NCBI GenBank assembly: GCA_030544215.1
Contig: JARZZO010000016.1
Coordinates: forward strand, 39,392,001 to 39,456,000
DNA length: 64,000 bases
Direction: 5' to 3'
Source of the DNA: Zantedeschia hybrid cultivar
Lineage: Eukaryota > Streptophyta > Magnoliopsida > Alismatales > Araceae
Of this stretch, positions 43,907 to 55,133 are shown piece after piece. The stretch's first letter is position 1. Every line of letters begins with the position of its first letter. Both the position numbers and the translations under genes were made by a program. The notes under the pieces are model-generated. The model was not told the origin of the DNA. It ran no database searches and saw nothing but the letters and a program-made list of their open reading frames with translations.

Positions 43907-45385
43907 TTGGTTGTACTTGCTATTCGTGATTTTGATATCATCCTGGGTATGGACTGGTTGGAAGCCTTTTATGCGGAGGTGGACTGCCACAGGAAGAGGG
44001 TGCGCTTCTCTATTCCGGACATCCCGACCTTCTTTTTCCAAGGTATTAGGCTTTCTTCTCGAGGTATTCTCATTTCTGCCTTTAAGGCACGGAGGTTGCT
44101 TGTTGGTGGCTGTGAGGCTTTCCTTGCCTCTGTGGTTGTTTCTGATGTCCGTGTTAGTCCCAGTCCTTGGGAGATGCCTGTTGTTTGTGATTTCGTAGAT
44201 GTGTTTCCTGAGGAGCTGCCTAGCCTTCCTCCTCAGCGAGAGGTCGAGTTTACCATCGAGCTTGCACCAGGTATGGCACCCTTGTCTAAGGCCCCGTATC
44301 GGATGGCGCCAGCCGAACTCGCTGAGTTGAAGGCGCAGTTGCAGGAATTGCTGGATAAGGGTTTCATTCGTCCCAGTACATCTCCATGGGGTGCTCCAGT
44401 TCTGTTTGTCAGGAAGAAGGATGGTTCTTTGAGATTGTGCATCGATTATAGGCAGCTGAACCAGGTGACAATAAAGAATAAGTATCCACATCCTAGGATC
44501 GACGATTTGATGGATCAGCTGCAGACTGCGAGGGTGTTTTCCAAGATCGATCTGAGATCTGGATATTACTAGATGAGAATCCGGGATGTGGATGTTAGTA
44601 AGACGGCTTTCAGGACTCGGTATGGGCATTATGAGTTTTTGGTTATGCCCTTCGGCTTAACCAATGCCCCGGCGGCCTTTATGGATCTGATGAACCGAGT
44701 CTTCAGGACCTACCTGGACCAGTTTGTAGTTGTATTTGTTGATGATATTCTGATCTATTCTTCTTCTGAGGAAGAGCACGCTGCTCATCTTCGGGCAGTG
44801 TTGCAGGTCCTGAGGGAGCACCAACTTTACGCCAAGTTCAGCAAATGTGAATTTTGGCTAGACGAGGTGCACTTCCTTGGGCACGTTATTTCTGGCGAGG
44901 GTATCGCGGTGGATCCAGCCAAGGTCGAGGCAGTAATGGACTGGAGCAGGCCGACTTCAGTGACTGAGATCAGGAGCTTTCTGGGGCTTGCCGGTTATTA
45001 CAGGCGGTTTGTTCAGGGATTTTCTTCGATAGCGGCCCCCTTGTCGAGGTTGACTCGAAACGGAGTTCGTTTTGTGTGGACTGAGGATTGTGAGCAGAGT
45101 TTTATTGAGCTAAAAACTCGCCTCACGTCAGCCCCAGTGCTGGTGCTTCCATCTGGGTCAGGTGGATTTGTGGTTTACTCAGATGCGTTCCGTCGAGGTT
45201 TGGGAGCAGTCCTTATGCAGCATGGCAGGGTAGTTGCTTATGCTTCTCGGCAGCTGAAGAGGCATGAGGAGAACTATCCTACTCATGATTTGGAGCTTGC
45301 AGCTGTGGTATTTGTGGTTTTGTGGTTTACTCAGATGCGTCCCGTCGAGGTTTGGGAGCAGTCCTTATGCAGCATGGCAGGGTAG
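43907..45385 (+). pseudogene. pol: Reverse transcriptase and RNase H start of the 40-49 kb element
   Basis: The protease end (FDIILGMDWLEAFYAEVDC) and RT continue in the gag frame. RT motifs: DVFPEELPSLPPQREVEFTI, RMAPAELAELKAQLQELLDK, KKDGSLRLCIDYRQLNQVTI. TAG at 44570-44572 follows SGYY, where the family has SGYHQ; both changes are C-to-T. It resumes with MPFGLTNAPAAFMDLMNRVF, the catalytic FVDD box near 44737-44748 and RSFLGLAGYYRRF. RNase H begins (FVVYSDAFRRGLGAVLMQHG) and is thrown out of frame by a 152-bp tandem duplication, giving a stop at 45385. Confidence 0.88.
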
Positions 45386-45484
45386 TTGCTTATGCTTCTC
45401 GGCAGCTGAAGAGGCATGAGGAGAACTATCCTACTCATGATTTGGAGCTTGCAGATGTGGTATTTGCACTTAAGATCTGGAGGC
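45181..45484 (+). repeat. 152-bp tandem duplication in RNase H
   Basis: AGATGCGTTCCGTCGAGG at 45181 recurs as AGATGCGTCCCGTCGAGG at 45333, and the match continues for the whole unit up to GAGCTTGCAG. 152 is not a multiple of three, so the downstream frame shifts. Confidence 0.92.
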
Positions 45485-47142
45485 ATTACTTATATGGAGA
45501 GAAATTTCAGGTTTTTACCGATCACAAGAGCTTGAAATATGTGTTCACTCAGAGAGGCCTGAATTTGAGGCAGCGAAGGTGGATGGAGTTTATTAAGGAT
45601 TATGACTTCGACCTTTCTTATCATCCGGGCAAGGCAAATGTGGTGGCAGACGCTTTGAGTCGGAAGACGGTCATGTCATACCTTATGATTCGGGAATGGA
45701 AATTGTTCGAGCAGATTGTGGAATCCTCCTTTAGGATCCCACGTGAAGAGGATAGAGCAGTGCTAGTCAGCTTGACTGTGAGACCGGCTGTGTATCATGC
45801 CGTGATTGAGGCTCAGAGGGCAGATGCTGAGTTACCACAGATTCTCCAGAGGTCAGAGGTAGAGTTGTGGGATGACGGTACTGTCAGATTCAGAGGCAGG
45901 CTCTATGTCCCGACTGAGGAAGACGTGCGCAGATCTGTTCTTGATGAGGCGCACCGTTCGAGATATGCAGTGCATCCTGGGACGACCAAAATGTACCATT
46001 GTTTGAGGAGGCACTTCTGGTGGCCCGGTATGAAGAAAGATGTGGCTGAATATGTCGCTAGATGTATGACTTGTCAGCAGGTTAAAGCCGAGCATCAGAG
46101 ACCTGGAGGGTTGCTGCAGCCCTTGCCGATTCCAGAGTGGAAATGGGAGCATGTGACGATGGACTTTGTGATGGGATTGCCTACATCCCCTAGCAGGAGA
46201 GACGCCATCTGGGTCATCGTTGATCGGCTGACCAAGTCGGCACACTTCCTAGCCATTAGGAAGGACTGGTCGGTCGGCAAGCTGGCAAAGTTGTTTGTAG
46301 ACCGGATCATCTCTCTGCACAGGGTACCTTTGTCCATTGTATCAGATCGAGATCCGAGGTTTACTTCCAGGTTTTGGAAGAGCTTTCAGCAGGCGTTGGG
46401 TACCCAATTGGCTTTCAGCTCGGCCTACCATCTCGAGACTGACGGGCAGTCGGAAAGGACCATTCAGACCTTGGAGGATATGCTCAGGGCTTGTTGCCTA
46501 GACTTGGGGGGTTCTTGGGAGCAGCATTTGTCCACTGTGGAGTTTGCCTACAACAACAGTTATCATTCGAGTATAGGCATGGCGCCTTACGAGGCCTTGT
46601 ATGGGAGACCGTGTCGATCCCCGGTGTGTTGGTCCGAGATCGGTGAGAGGCAGATAGCAGGACCAGAGTTAGTGCAGCAGTGTGCTGAGATTGCCAGGAC
46701 TGTTCGGCAGAGGTTGACTGCAGCTCAAAGTAGACAGAAAAGTTACCCAGACATCCGACGGAGACCACTTGAGTTTGAAGTTGGGGACCACGTGTTTCTC
46801 CGAGTCTCACCCTCCAAGGGTGTGATGAGATTTGGGAAGCGAGGCAAGTTGAGTCCGCGATATATTGGGCCTTTTCCCATTCTTGCTCGAATTGGGGAAA
46901 CCGCGTATCAGCTGGCCTTGTCGCCCAGTCTTGCAGGAGTGCACGATGTGTTCCATGTTTCCTTGTTGAGGAAGTATGTTCAGGATCCGTCCCATGTATT
47001 GGACTTTTCAGAGTTGGAGGTCGCTGAGGACCTGTCCTTTCCAGAGTATCCTGTTCGTATTGAGGATCGCAGAGAGTACGGCCCTGTCGTGTCGTCTGAA
47101 CGGCGTCCACGTGGGACGATGCCTTTCAGACTGCGACTCTGA
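45322..47142 (+). pseudogene. pol: RNase H and integrase of the 40-49 kb element, fused into the 3' LTR
   Basis: 606-residue ORF in the shifted frame. RNase H: QVFTDHKSLKYVFTQRGLNL, VVADALSRKTVM. Integrase: zinc end with FWWPGMKKDVAEYVARCMTC, core Asp in EHVTMDFVMGLP, Asp in SIVSDRDPRFTS and Glu in DGQSERTIQTLEDM, then the GPFPILARIGETAYQLALSP domain. The natural end is missing: after about 47071 the ORF reads into LTR sequence and stops by chance at 47142. Each domain looks intact, but the protein could not be made from gag in one frame. Confidence 0.88.
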
Positions 47143-49228
47143 GTGTGTCAGAGTACGGCCCTGACAAGTTGTTTGAACGGTGTCTGTATAGGACGACGCG
47201 TTTCAGAGTTTTGTCAGAGCGGCCGTCACGTCACCTGATAGACGTCCGTGGATGTCGACGCGTTTTAGCCAGTCTCTGGTTAACCCCGCGAGCCCTCCTT
47301 CTTTCCCTCATTTTCACCTTCTCTCTTTCTCTCCTTCCCCTCCGGCGATCCCGACGGCAATTCCTTCTCTTCCCTCTTTTCCTCCCACCATTTCATCTCT
47401 CCCTCCACTCCATCCTCTACCTAGCTCCTACCACTACCACCTCCACCTCCACTGCGGCGTTCTACTCTCCGGACGGCGGCCGACGTCACGGTGGAGCAAG
47501 GACGACCACGGCGGTACCGGCGGCGGCGTGGGGCGAGACGGGTGGACGGCTTGAAGCTCGGAGGCATTCAAGTATCTGGTAGGGTGACGGTTCCCATAGC
47601 ATCGTGTTTAAACCATGTTTTCCCCGTCTAAGCATGTTGTGGATTTTTGGTTCTGGGGGGTAGAATGAGCATGTTTAGGAGTTCTTTTGATGATATGGGG
47701 GATTTCTGTGAATGTGTTTTCCTATGGATTGGATTGCCCCCTCTTTCTCCTCCGTTTCGTTTTTGTTTGGGTTGAGAAGGGAGCCCTCGGGCTCATGGCA
47801 ACTCTGGTTCCTGGGGTTGAAAGACGTCGTGCATGGACGACGCCTTTCTTGAAGGGCGTCGGGCCATCACGACGCCTTTTAGGCAGGAATCGCCTGACAG
47901 AGAGTCTGCCAGTTCGGGGATTCTGGACTAAAAGACGTCATGTGTGGGCGACGCGTTTTGAATAGCGTCGGGTATCCATGACGCCTTTTAAGGCAGAAAT
48001 CCCCTGAGTAAGGCCTTTGGAATTTCTGGATTTCTGTATTGAATGGCGTCTGAGGACGTCGACGCCTTTCAAAAGGCGACCACTGGTGTCGACGCCTTTT
48101 AAGGCTTGATGCTGAAGACTGTTTTATATGAACCTGTACTTGGAGCTTGAATGGCGTCGGCCTTGGGCGACGCGATTCAAGACAGAACCTCACTAATTCA
48201 TGCCAGTAAAATGTGTTCATACTGCTAGATAGATGGTTAGTGCATGTTTTGGTGTACGCTGTAATGATTGATTCTGCATAACCGGATGGTGCTACCTTGT
48301 GTGTTATGCGATCGCGGACTTTTCACGTGACCGGATCGTACTGTGCCGGGTTTTGGTGTTTTGAGTTATTGTGGACCTGGAGTGACATTGTAGCGCTTTA
48401 TCACCCTGTGCTGGTGGGGGCGTGAGCACAGCGCCGGTGGGGGCGTGGGCGGGGTGACGCCTAGTGAGAGAGGGTCACCTGGTGAACCCCGGGGTCAGCT
48501 AGTACCGGTGTCGGAGTGGTACATTCGGAGAGTCACTCATGCTGAGGGAAGGAGTAGCCACCTAAGCCAGTTGGGTCGGAGTAGCTAGTGTGCTATCCGA
48601 GGGGCTACTGCTTGGTCTCAGCGGGTCGAGTTTTTCCCACCGTTGTTTGTACGGTCGACGAGTTCTATCGAGACGACAGTTGTGGATTCTCTAATCGGCT
48701 GGTTTAGAATGTGCCTGTTATTATATTTCGACTGCATGTGATTTCACGTTGAGAATTAGGAATTGTACCTACCACTGCACTTGTTACTTCACCGTTAGCA
48801 GTACTTTACACTTGTGGGTGTGTGCGTGGGCAGTGGGGATCGAAGGATCCCTACTGAGTCTTGTCTTGAGACTCACCCCTGCGGTTTTCAGGTGAGGACT
48901 CCCAGCAGACTTAGAGCGGCGTGTGCAGCCGTGTGTTGAGCGCCTTCAGCAGTTGTTCCGGGGTATGCCCTGATGTAGTTGTTATTTATTTCTGGCCTGT
49001 ATGTTTAATTATTTCTTTCCAGTTGGAGTATGTAATTATTTGCTGTATCGAGTCGCATTGTAATAATTTTAATTCCTGCACTTTCATTTCAATTCAATGC
49101 GATGTGAATGTTTAGCTTAGTTAATTATTTATTTCCCAGACTTACTAGATCCTGGTTTGGTCCCAAATTAATGATTCGGTACCCATTTAGTAATCGGATC
49201 CCCGATTATAGGGTGGCGGGTCGTTACA
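47072..49228 (+). repeat. 3' LTR of the 40-49 kb element, lacking first 185 bases
   Basis: Aligns with 40228-42384 without indels. The join to pol is at GAGAGTA, present on both sides of the deletion as judged from the 5' LTR. Most differences between the two LTRs are C/T or G/A. Confidence 0.9.
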
Positions 49229-52200
49229 AAAACTCTCTCCAGTTCCAACGCTTCAGGCGTCAGGCTCAGGGAAAGCAGATTAGTTCGGTTCACTAGGCAA
49301 AGGCGAAATAGAAGTCGTAAGACACTTTCGTCACATAGAATGAGAGCTACTCGCATTCAAACTTACTACTCGCTAACAAGCCAAATATTACACTGGTTGG
49401 GAATATGACTAGCGAATCTGGGACTAACAAACTAACTAGACCATTCTCGAACTTCTCTAAGACCTTCTTACTATGCGGTTTCTTGCGATTCCCTACCGAA
49501 GTGACTGAACCACCGCTTCTTGATCCGTTCTTTCCAGCGGATGGAGGGAATACCTAGTTGAGGTGAAATCCTTTCCCACTACTAGATTGGTGCATTCATA
49601 GGCACTCGCATTCAATTGCCACTCCCCCGACTATTGAACCCCCTCAAACTCGGGCTAGGCAAACTCAAACTTCTATCTATGGGAAGTTGGTGCCACAATC
49701 TTCTTTAAGGCCGGGGGATGATTCGGCCCCTGTTCGGAGCTTACGTCACTTCGTTTCCTTGCCTCGAAGGATCCACTGGTGGGTGTAATGCGACAGCATT
49801 GCTATCTTTTTTCGGCCCCCGGGACTTTTTTCAAATTCTTTTAACCGTAGGGATAAAAAGACGCTCTTCTCTTCTTTCTGCAATATTCTTTGTTCCTCTT
49901 CTGCTCCTTTTCTTTTTTTAGGAGTAAACTCTATTCTAAAGTGAAGCCCATTAGCCGGATGTTTTCATTATGAGTTGTAAGTACGACTTCATTCTTTCTG
50001 ATCAGAGAAGTGTCGTGAGAAGAATGGACGGCTACTTCGCTCGGCTGGATGTGGATGTGCCGGATCCCGTACATCTAGTGCAGTGGAACTCACCTCTTTC
50101 TGTTGACAGCTAGACCCGACTTTCTCTTTCAAAGAACTTTGTAGCTCGTTAGGCCATCGGTAGAGCCCTCGTGCTTGTTTCAGGATAGGGCTAAGGCTTC
50201 TTTCTAGCTCTTGCTTGCGCAACTCCCTCCCTCAGCTCACTAACGTAATCTCTGAACAAGAATTTAGCACAAAGCACACCTTATTCGCTCTGCCGAACGA
50301 ACCGATGAAGACGAAGCGTCAACCCATCGGTAAGGACACGGCAAGGCAATCCCTAGCTCTCGAGGCAACAAGGTCGGACTCCACAGTTGCGCTGGCTCAT
50401 ACTTCAAAGTCAGTAGTTTAAGCTGACTTCAAACTAAGCAAATCGGCAGAAACTGAGTTTTTCATCACATGAAACTCAACTAGCGCTCTCTTTCTTACTA
50501 TAATCAATTCCGCGCTTACTTGTCTAACCTTGTCCACCTACCGCCCTTGTCTTAACAGGCACGATGCTCCTACTTGACTTCCTCTCAATTCAAGGCACCA
50601 TACATCTAAGATCAATTAGGCGTACCCTATCATCAAACCTCTCCTCTTTGTCTACTAAGAAAGAAAAGTGAGTGAGAAGGTTTTCCTTAATGAATTAGGA
50701 AAGAAAATCGGTAGAAGAGAACCAGAACCATATAAGCTCGTACCAACGAAGAAGAAACAATCATTGTTTGTTGATATTTGATGAGGCAGAAGGAGTAAGG
50801 CACACAGAAGTTGATAGATTCGGAGCACAAACTAGTGGAGATGTGGTGTCCATTCATTCAATTCACATCGGTACAGGGCACGGCGAGGCGCTCTCCTGCG
50901 CTCGGGACAAGGTTGGTAAGCATAGCTGGCTCAGCCATTAGAGTGATTTTCCATGCACGGCTAACTTACCACCAAATCAAGTCAATAGACTACCTCTAGT
51001 TTAGGGAAACCTTTTATGTTAGTTAGTCGGGTGCTGGATCATCTTCTCGTAAGAACTCTTAATCCCCATCCATACCAAAACTTTTTTGCTTGTTGGTTAC
51101 AGCTTTAGCGACTGTCACTTTCTATTCAAGCAATTTGAGTAGTGGATCCATTCTCTTCCCTTTTTGCAACCTCTCTCTCTTAAGTATAAATCGATGGAAC
51201 CGGAGCCCAGGAATCTCATTCATTCTCTTTGCCAATTCAGTGCAACTGCTTGTATCCGCATATGAAACGTCACGTAGCATCTTTCGTTCGTGAGTTTCGA
51301 GATCAGTGACTATGGACCAAAAGCCAATAACTATGGTTATTAGTTGTCGAAGTGGAAGGCTCTTCAAGAGTGGTTTCCGAACGAGAGCGGGTTGTTGTCT
51401 AACGAACAGATTACTAGAGTGACAAAACTCTGGAATATCATCTTCAACAGAGGAGAGCGAAGGAGAGGCGGGGGTTAGAGAATGACTAAAGCACTACTAA
51501 AAGGTGCCTATTAGCCCCAAGCAAGTGAACGGATTGAGTTAAGCCAATCATGAATGACCACCTTAGGAACCGGCAACTAGAACAAGCCTGGAACGCAGGA
51601 ATAGTAACCGACACTGGGACGATCGAACTAGCAAGAGGAACAACCTAAGTCAAGGAAGGCAATTGGCACAAGCATAGGATGGTTGTAGTCTTTCCATATA
51701 GAGTACTTGTTTAGGAACAGGAATAAGCAACCGCTTCCAGTACACAAGCCAGCAAGTAGGTAATATAGAAAGCCAGCCCTCACGCATAAAAAGCGCTAGA
51801 CGGCCTACCCACTTTCCATTCTTCGGATTAAAGAAGACCCTGGGACATGGAACTGGAGCTATAGTCTCGTTTCCGTCCATCGATTGGCAAGCAAGCCAAC
51901 AAGACCAACTTTATGGAAACAATATATATTATCTCTGGTGCCATTATTCCTACTTCTGCAGCTATAGGGTTGCATTTTGACCCGGGAATATGTTGATTAG
52001 TGGTTATACAATGCCGGTCCTTATGAGCTCCTTTTTCTACACTTCTTACTTGGTTTAGCTTGTGACATGGGTATATAGTGTACGCTTAGTTGGAGTCTGG
52101 GTATGCAACCTTGTATTTATCTTGCATATTTTGCTTCTGTTGCAGCTGCAACTGCTATTTTCTTGATCTATCCAATTGGTCAAGGAAGCCTTTGATGATG

Positions 52201-55133
52201 GTATGCCTCTAGGAATCTCTGGGACTTTCTACTTCATGATTGTATTCTAGGCATAACATAAAAAACTTATGCATCTCCATTGAACATGCTAATAGCTAAA
52301 CGGTGGCTCCCTATTCAGTGCTATGCATGGTTCCTTTTCCTTGGTCTCTACTGTACTGATTAGTCTCTAGTTTTAAGGGCAAGAACTACTAAAGAAAGGG
52401 GGCTAAGTTCAGTCCTTCCGGGACGAGAAAGGCTAAGTTCAGTAGTTCGGGGCGGCTTTACAATTCTTCTTCTTTCAATTATCTTTTGCTCCTCACCTGC
52501 TGACCAAATGTAGTGACTTCACTCACGTAGCCTGTATGGATTCCGTCTCTCTCTCCTCCCTCAACCAGCAGGCAGGGACCGGAGACTGGAGGAACCCCTG
52601 CGAACGGGAGAAGAGGCAATACCGACTAAAACCCTGCCCCTACCCCACCCTAGACGTGGATCAGTGGATCCTTTTGTGGCTGGCCTGTTCTTCTTCTTTT
52701 GTAGTGACCGGGCATTCTCAAAAGGCGAAGGTTAATAGGAAAGTCAAGTGTCCCGTGTTAAATAAATTGCTTTATGAAGACCTGCGCACTACTTTGATTC
52801 GAAATAACAGAGCCTTTGGTACTCTTTTCTTTGTGATCCTCTTCCTCTTTATTTGAAACTTGATCTCGCACGCATCTTCGTTCCAATTCCTACCTATAGG
52901 ATGAGTCTTTCTGGACCCACTCACAACCCTTGCAAAGGTGTGCTATTGATAACGCTTTTAGGCTCTTAACGTGCAAACGTGGAAAAGCATTGCGAGAAAG
53001 GTAGCGTGCTGAAAGTTCCCTTTCCACTCACCCGACCTAGCATTTTGGCCCTCTTGCACAGAACTGAGTTTGGTTCTCCTGGTAGGGTAGAAGTTCTGGC
53101 TTTCGAAAGGGCTGCTTTGCAGGTTTTTTGAGGGTAAGGTGCGCAAATGCTTCGAAGCAGGAATAGCAGACCGTGAAAGCACTTGCTCGGTCCGGGGAAG
53201 CCCCTTTCCCCAATTGCTTTGATACGACAGCAAGGCGCTTGCGACTGAGCTCGATATGATTCACCCGGTACCTAGTTGGTAGTAGCATCACCCAAACTTG
53301 TTGGGAAGGTCGCCCATGCAAGAAATGTGACTTCAGATTAGGGACTGCATTTATCTATCTAAATTATGCGAGAAGAAGGGAGGTCACGGAACACAGGAGC
53401 GGGACATATGACGAGAAAGGATCATAGAGGTGCGTGCGAGAGTAGGATCTGCTGCTTCCAGTTTAGGTGGAAAGGAACTTGACCAAGGGGTGTTTTCACT
53501 ATCCATTGTGATAGCTAGTGGGTGAATCCGATCATAATCCAGTCCGCTTTAGAGAATAGGCAAGTGCAGTCCTCAAAGTTGGGTGGAGGTAGTTTCCGAT
53601 TCTCATCGGAGGCAGGCAAGGAAAGGAGGGAGTAGGCGATGGGAGTGTCAGCTGAATGCTCAGAGCTTGACTATTATGGAGAACCCTAACTTCTTCGACC
53701 TCTATCTCTTAAAGGGGCAGAAATCAAAAAGATAATGGTGGAGAAAAACCATTAAAAGAATGACTATAAACCATTTACTATATAGGCTCAAAAAATAGGA
53801 GATGAATCGGATGGAAATGATTCAAACATGGAATCTAATTCAATCATAGTTCCTGGAACAGGGGAAAAAATCAATCTCTGGAAACACTAAGTTTGTGGAG
53901 AATGTCCCCTGGAGGAAGCACATTGCAAGGAAACGGAAGTGGGCGTGCACTTTCAATGGTTCTATGGTAAGGCATATCTTTAGTATGAAATAGGAGCTTG
54001 ATCGCACGTGCCCAAATCAGCAGATAGCGGGCTTTGATTTTTGATGCTTGATCCCACTACGTGTCGAAAAACGAACGTTGAACAAAGTGCATTTCTTTCT
54101 TCAATCATTCATTCGATTGGTGAGGCAAGACACATGCAGTTCACTCGGCCTATTCTACTTTAGGAATAGAAGGATTGATTATGCTAGATCTTCCTGCTCT
54201 CACGTTCATATACTGGGAAGAGGACCGAACGGAACCAACTGGGAAAGAGAAATCCCACGGAGAATCAAAATGGGATTATCTTCCGATGCAGAAAAAGCCA
54301 AAAATGGGGGCGAAGTCAACCTAACCGAACTTTTCGTAAGCCGCGCACTTTAGGCCAGTCCTTACTATAAGCAACCACACTGATCCCACTCAATCTTTTA
54401 TAGCGATGTTTCGTACTCTCTCGACCAGGTCATCATAAGAAAATAATCTTTCCGAAGTGAGAGAAGGAGGGGAGCGCTAGCGCGCTACAACTAACAGCCT
54501 GCTGAAAAAGGCAAGATTAGCGCTAAGAAGCAACCCTAGTTTAAGTACTAGCGTCCCACCCCAACGTTGTTGTACTTTACTTGACTCTCATGGGTTGAAA
54601 AGGGACAGGACAAGGCCCTAATCAAGCCTTCCCGATAGACTCTTCTTGTTCTGTGTAGTTGAAGATTTAGTGACTTTGCCAAATGAACCATATCCGTACG
54701 ATAATGATACCACACTACCTTGTGATTAGCTCCTTGCGTACGCTCCCACTATGGAAATGAGTCCTTCGTTAAGCTCTTGTCATTAGTCAGTTCCCATCAC
54801 TCAGCCTCTTGAAGAAGATCCTCTTATTGAGTGAGTTATTGACTTATTTGATTCGATTGGCTGGGTCTTTTACCCACGATGGCTTTTTTATGTCTATGCT
54901 CCTACACTAGTTACTACAAGAGCCAATAGACTAATTTTTGATTGATTTCCTGACTTTAGTTCTTGTTAATACTATGCCCAGTTAATACTATCCATTCGTG
55001 GAGCTAGGAGATTCGGTTGTTTAACTTGAGGCAATGAAATTGTTGCGATAGAAGTTTCGGCTCTTCCCTTTGATTGTCCCGCCGCTTTCTCTCTCGATTG
55101 AAGTTTCGGGATCAGTTGATTATGCCCGGTGCG
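49229..55133. other. Mitochondrial-type DNA, block 2
   Basis: Continues block 1 after the AAAAC duplication. Apart from the psbA copy (51906-52375) I recognise no gene. Short ORFs (50215-50421, 52536-52856, 54048-54353) have no recognisable domain. Two short stretches near 50325-50400 and 50870-50940 look like diverged copies of each other. It ends at GTGCG (55129-55133), the target duplication of the solo LTR. Confidence 0.5.
51906..52375 (+). pseudogene. psbA: Decayed plastid psbA fragment
   Basis: Broken reading recalls the middle of the photosystem II D1 protein: LYGNN, IISGAIIPTSAAIGLHF, LYNGGPYEL, a SVAAATAIFLIYPIGQGS-like stretch, DGMPLGISGTF, FMIVF, and SAMHGS near 52320. D1 is a thylakoid membrane protein encoded in the plastid genome. 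Here the frame has many stops and small deletions, so it cannot function. Plastid pieces are common in plant mitochondrial genomes and also transfer straight to the nucleus. The degree of decay suggests an old transfer, carried with the surrounding mitochondrial-type DNA. Confidence 0.8.

Larger units (their letters stand above)
40043..49228 (+). mobile_element. Chromovirus-type (Tekay/Del-like) Ty3/gypsy element in mitochondrial-type DNA
   Basis: Flanked by the perfect 5-bp duplication AAAAC (40038-40042 and 49229-49233). The 5' LTR is 40043-42384; the primer-binding site is TGGTATCAGAGC at 42387; gag, protease, RT, RNase H and integrase follow to about 47070. A deletion then joins pol directly to the 3' LTR, which lacks its first 185 bases. 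The remaining 2157 bases align to the 5' LTR without indels and with about 16 differences by eye, over 99 percent identity. Pol is broken by two TAG codons and a 152-bp duplication. No chromodomain is present because the pol 3' end is deleted. Confidence 0.92.

Noticed and set aside
45168..45484. Programmed frameshift between the RT and integrase frames
   Set aside because: The frame change is explained exactly by a 152-bp tandem duplication.
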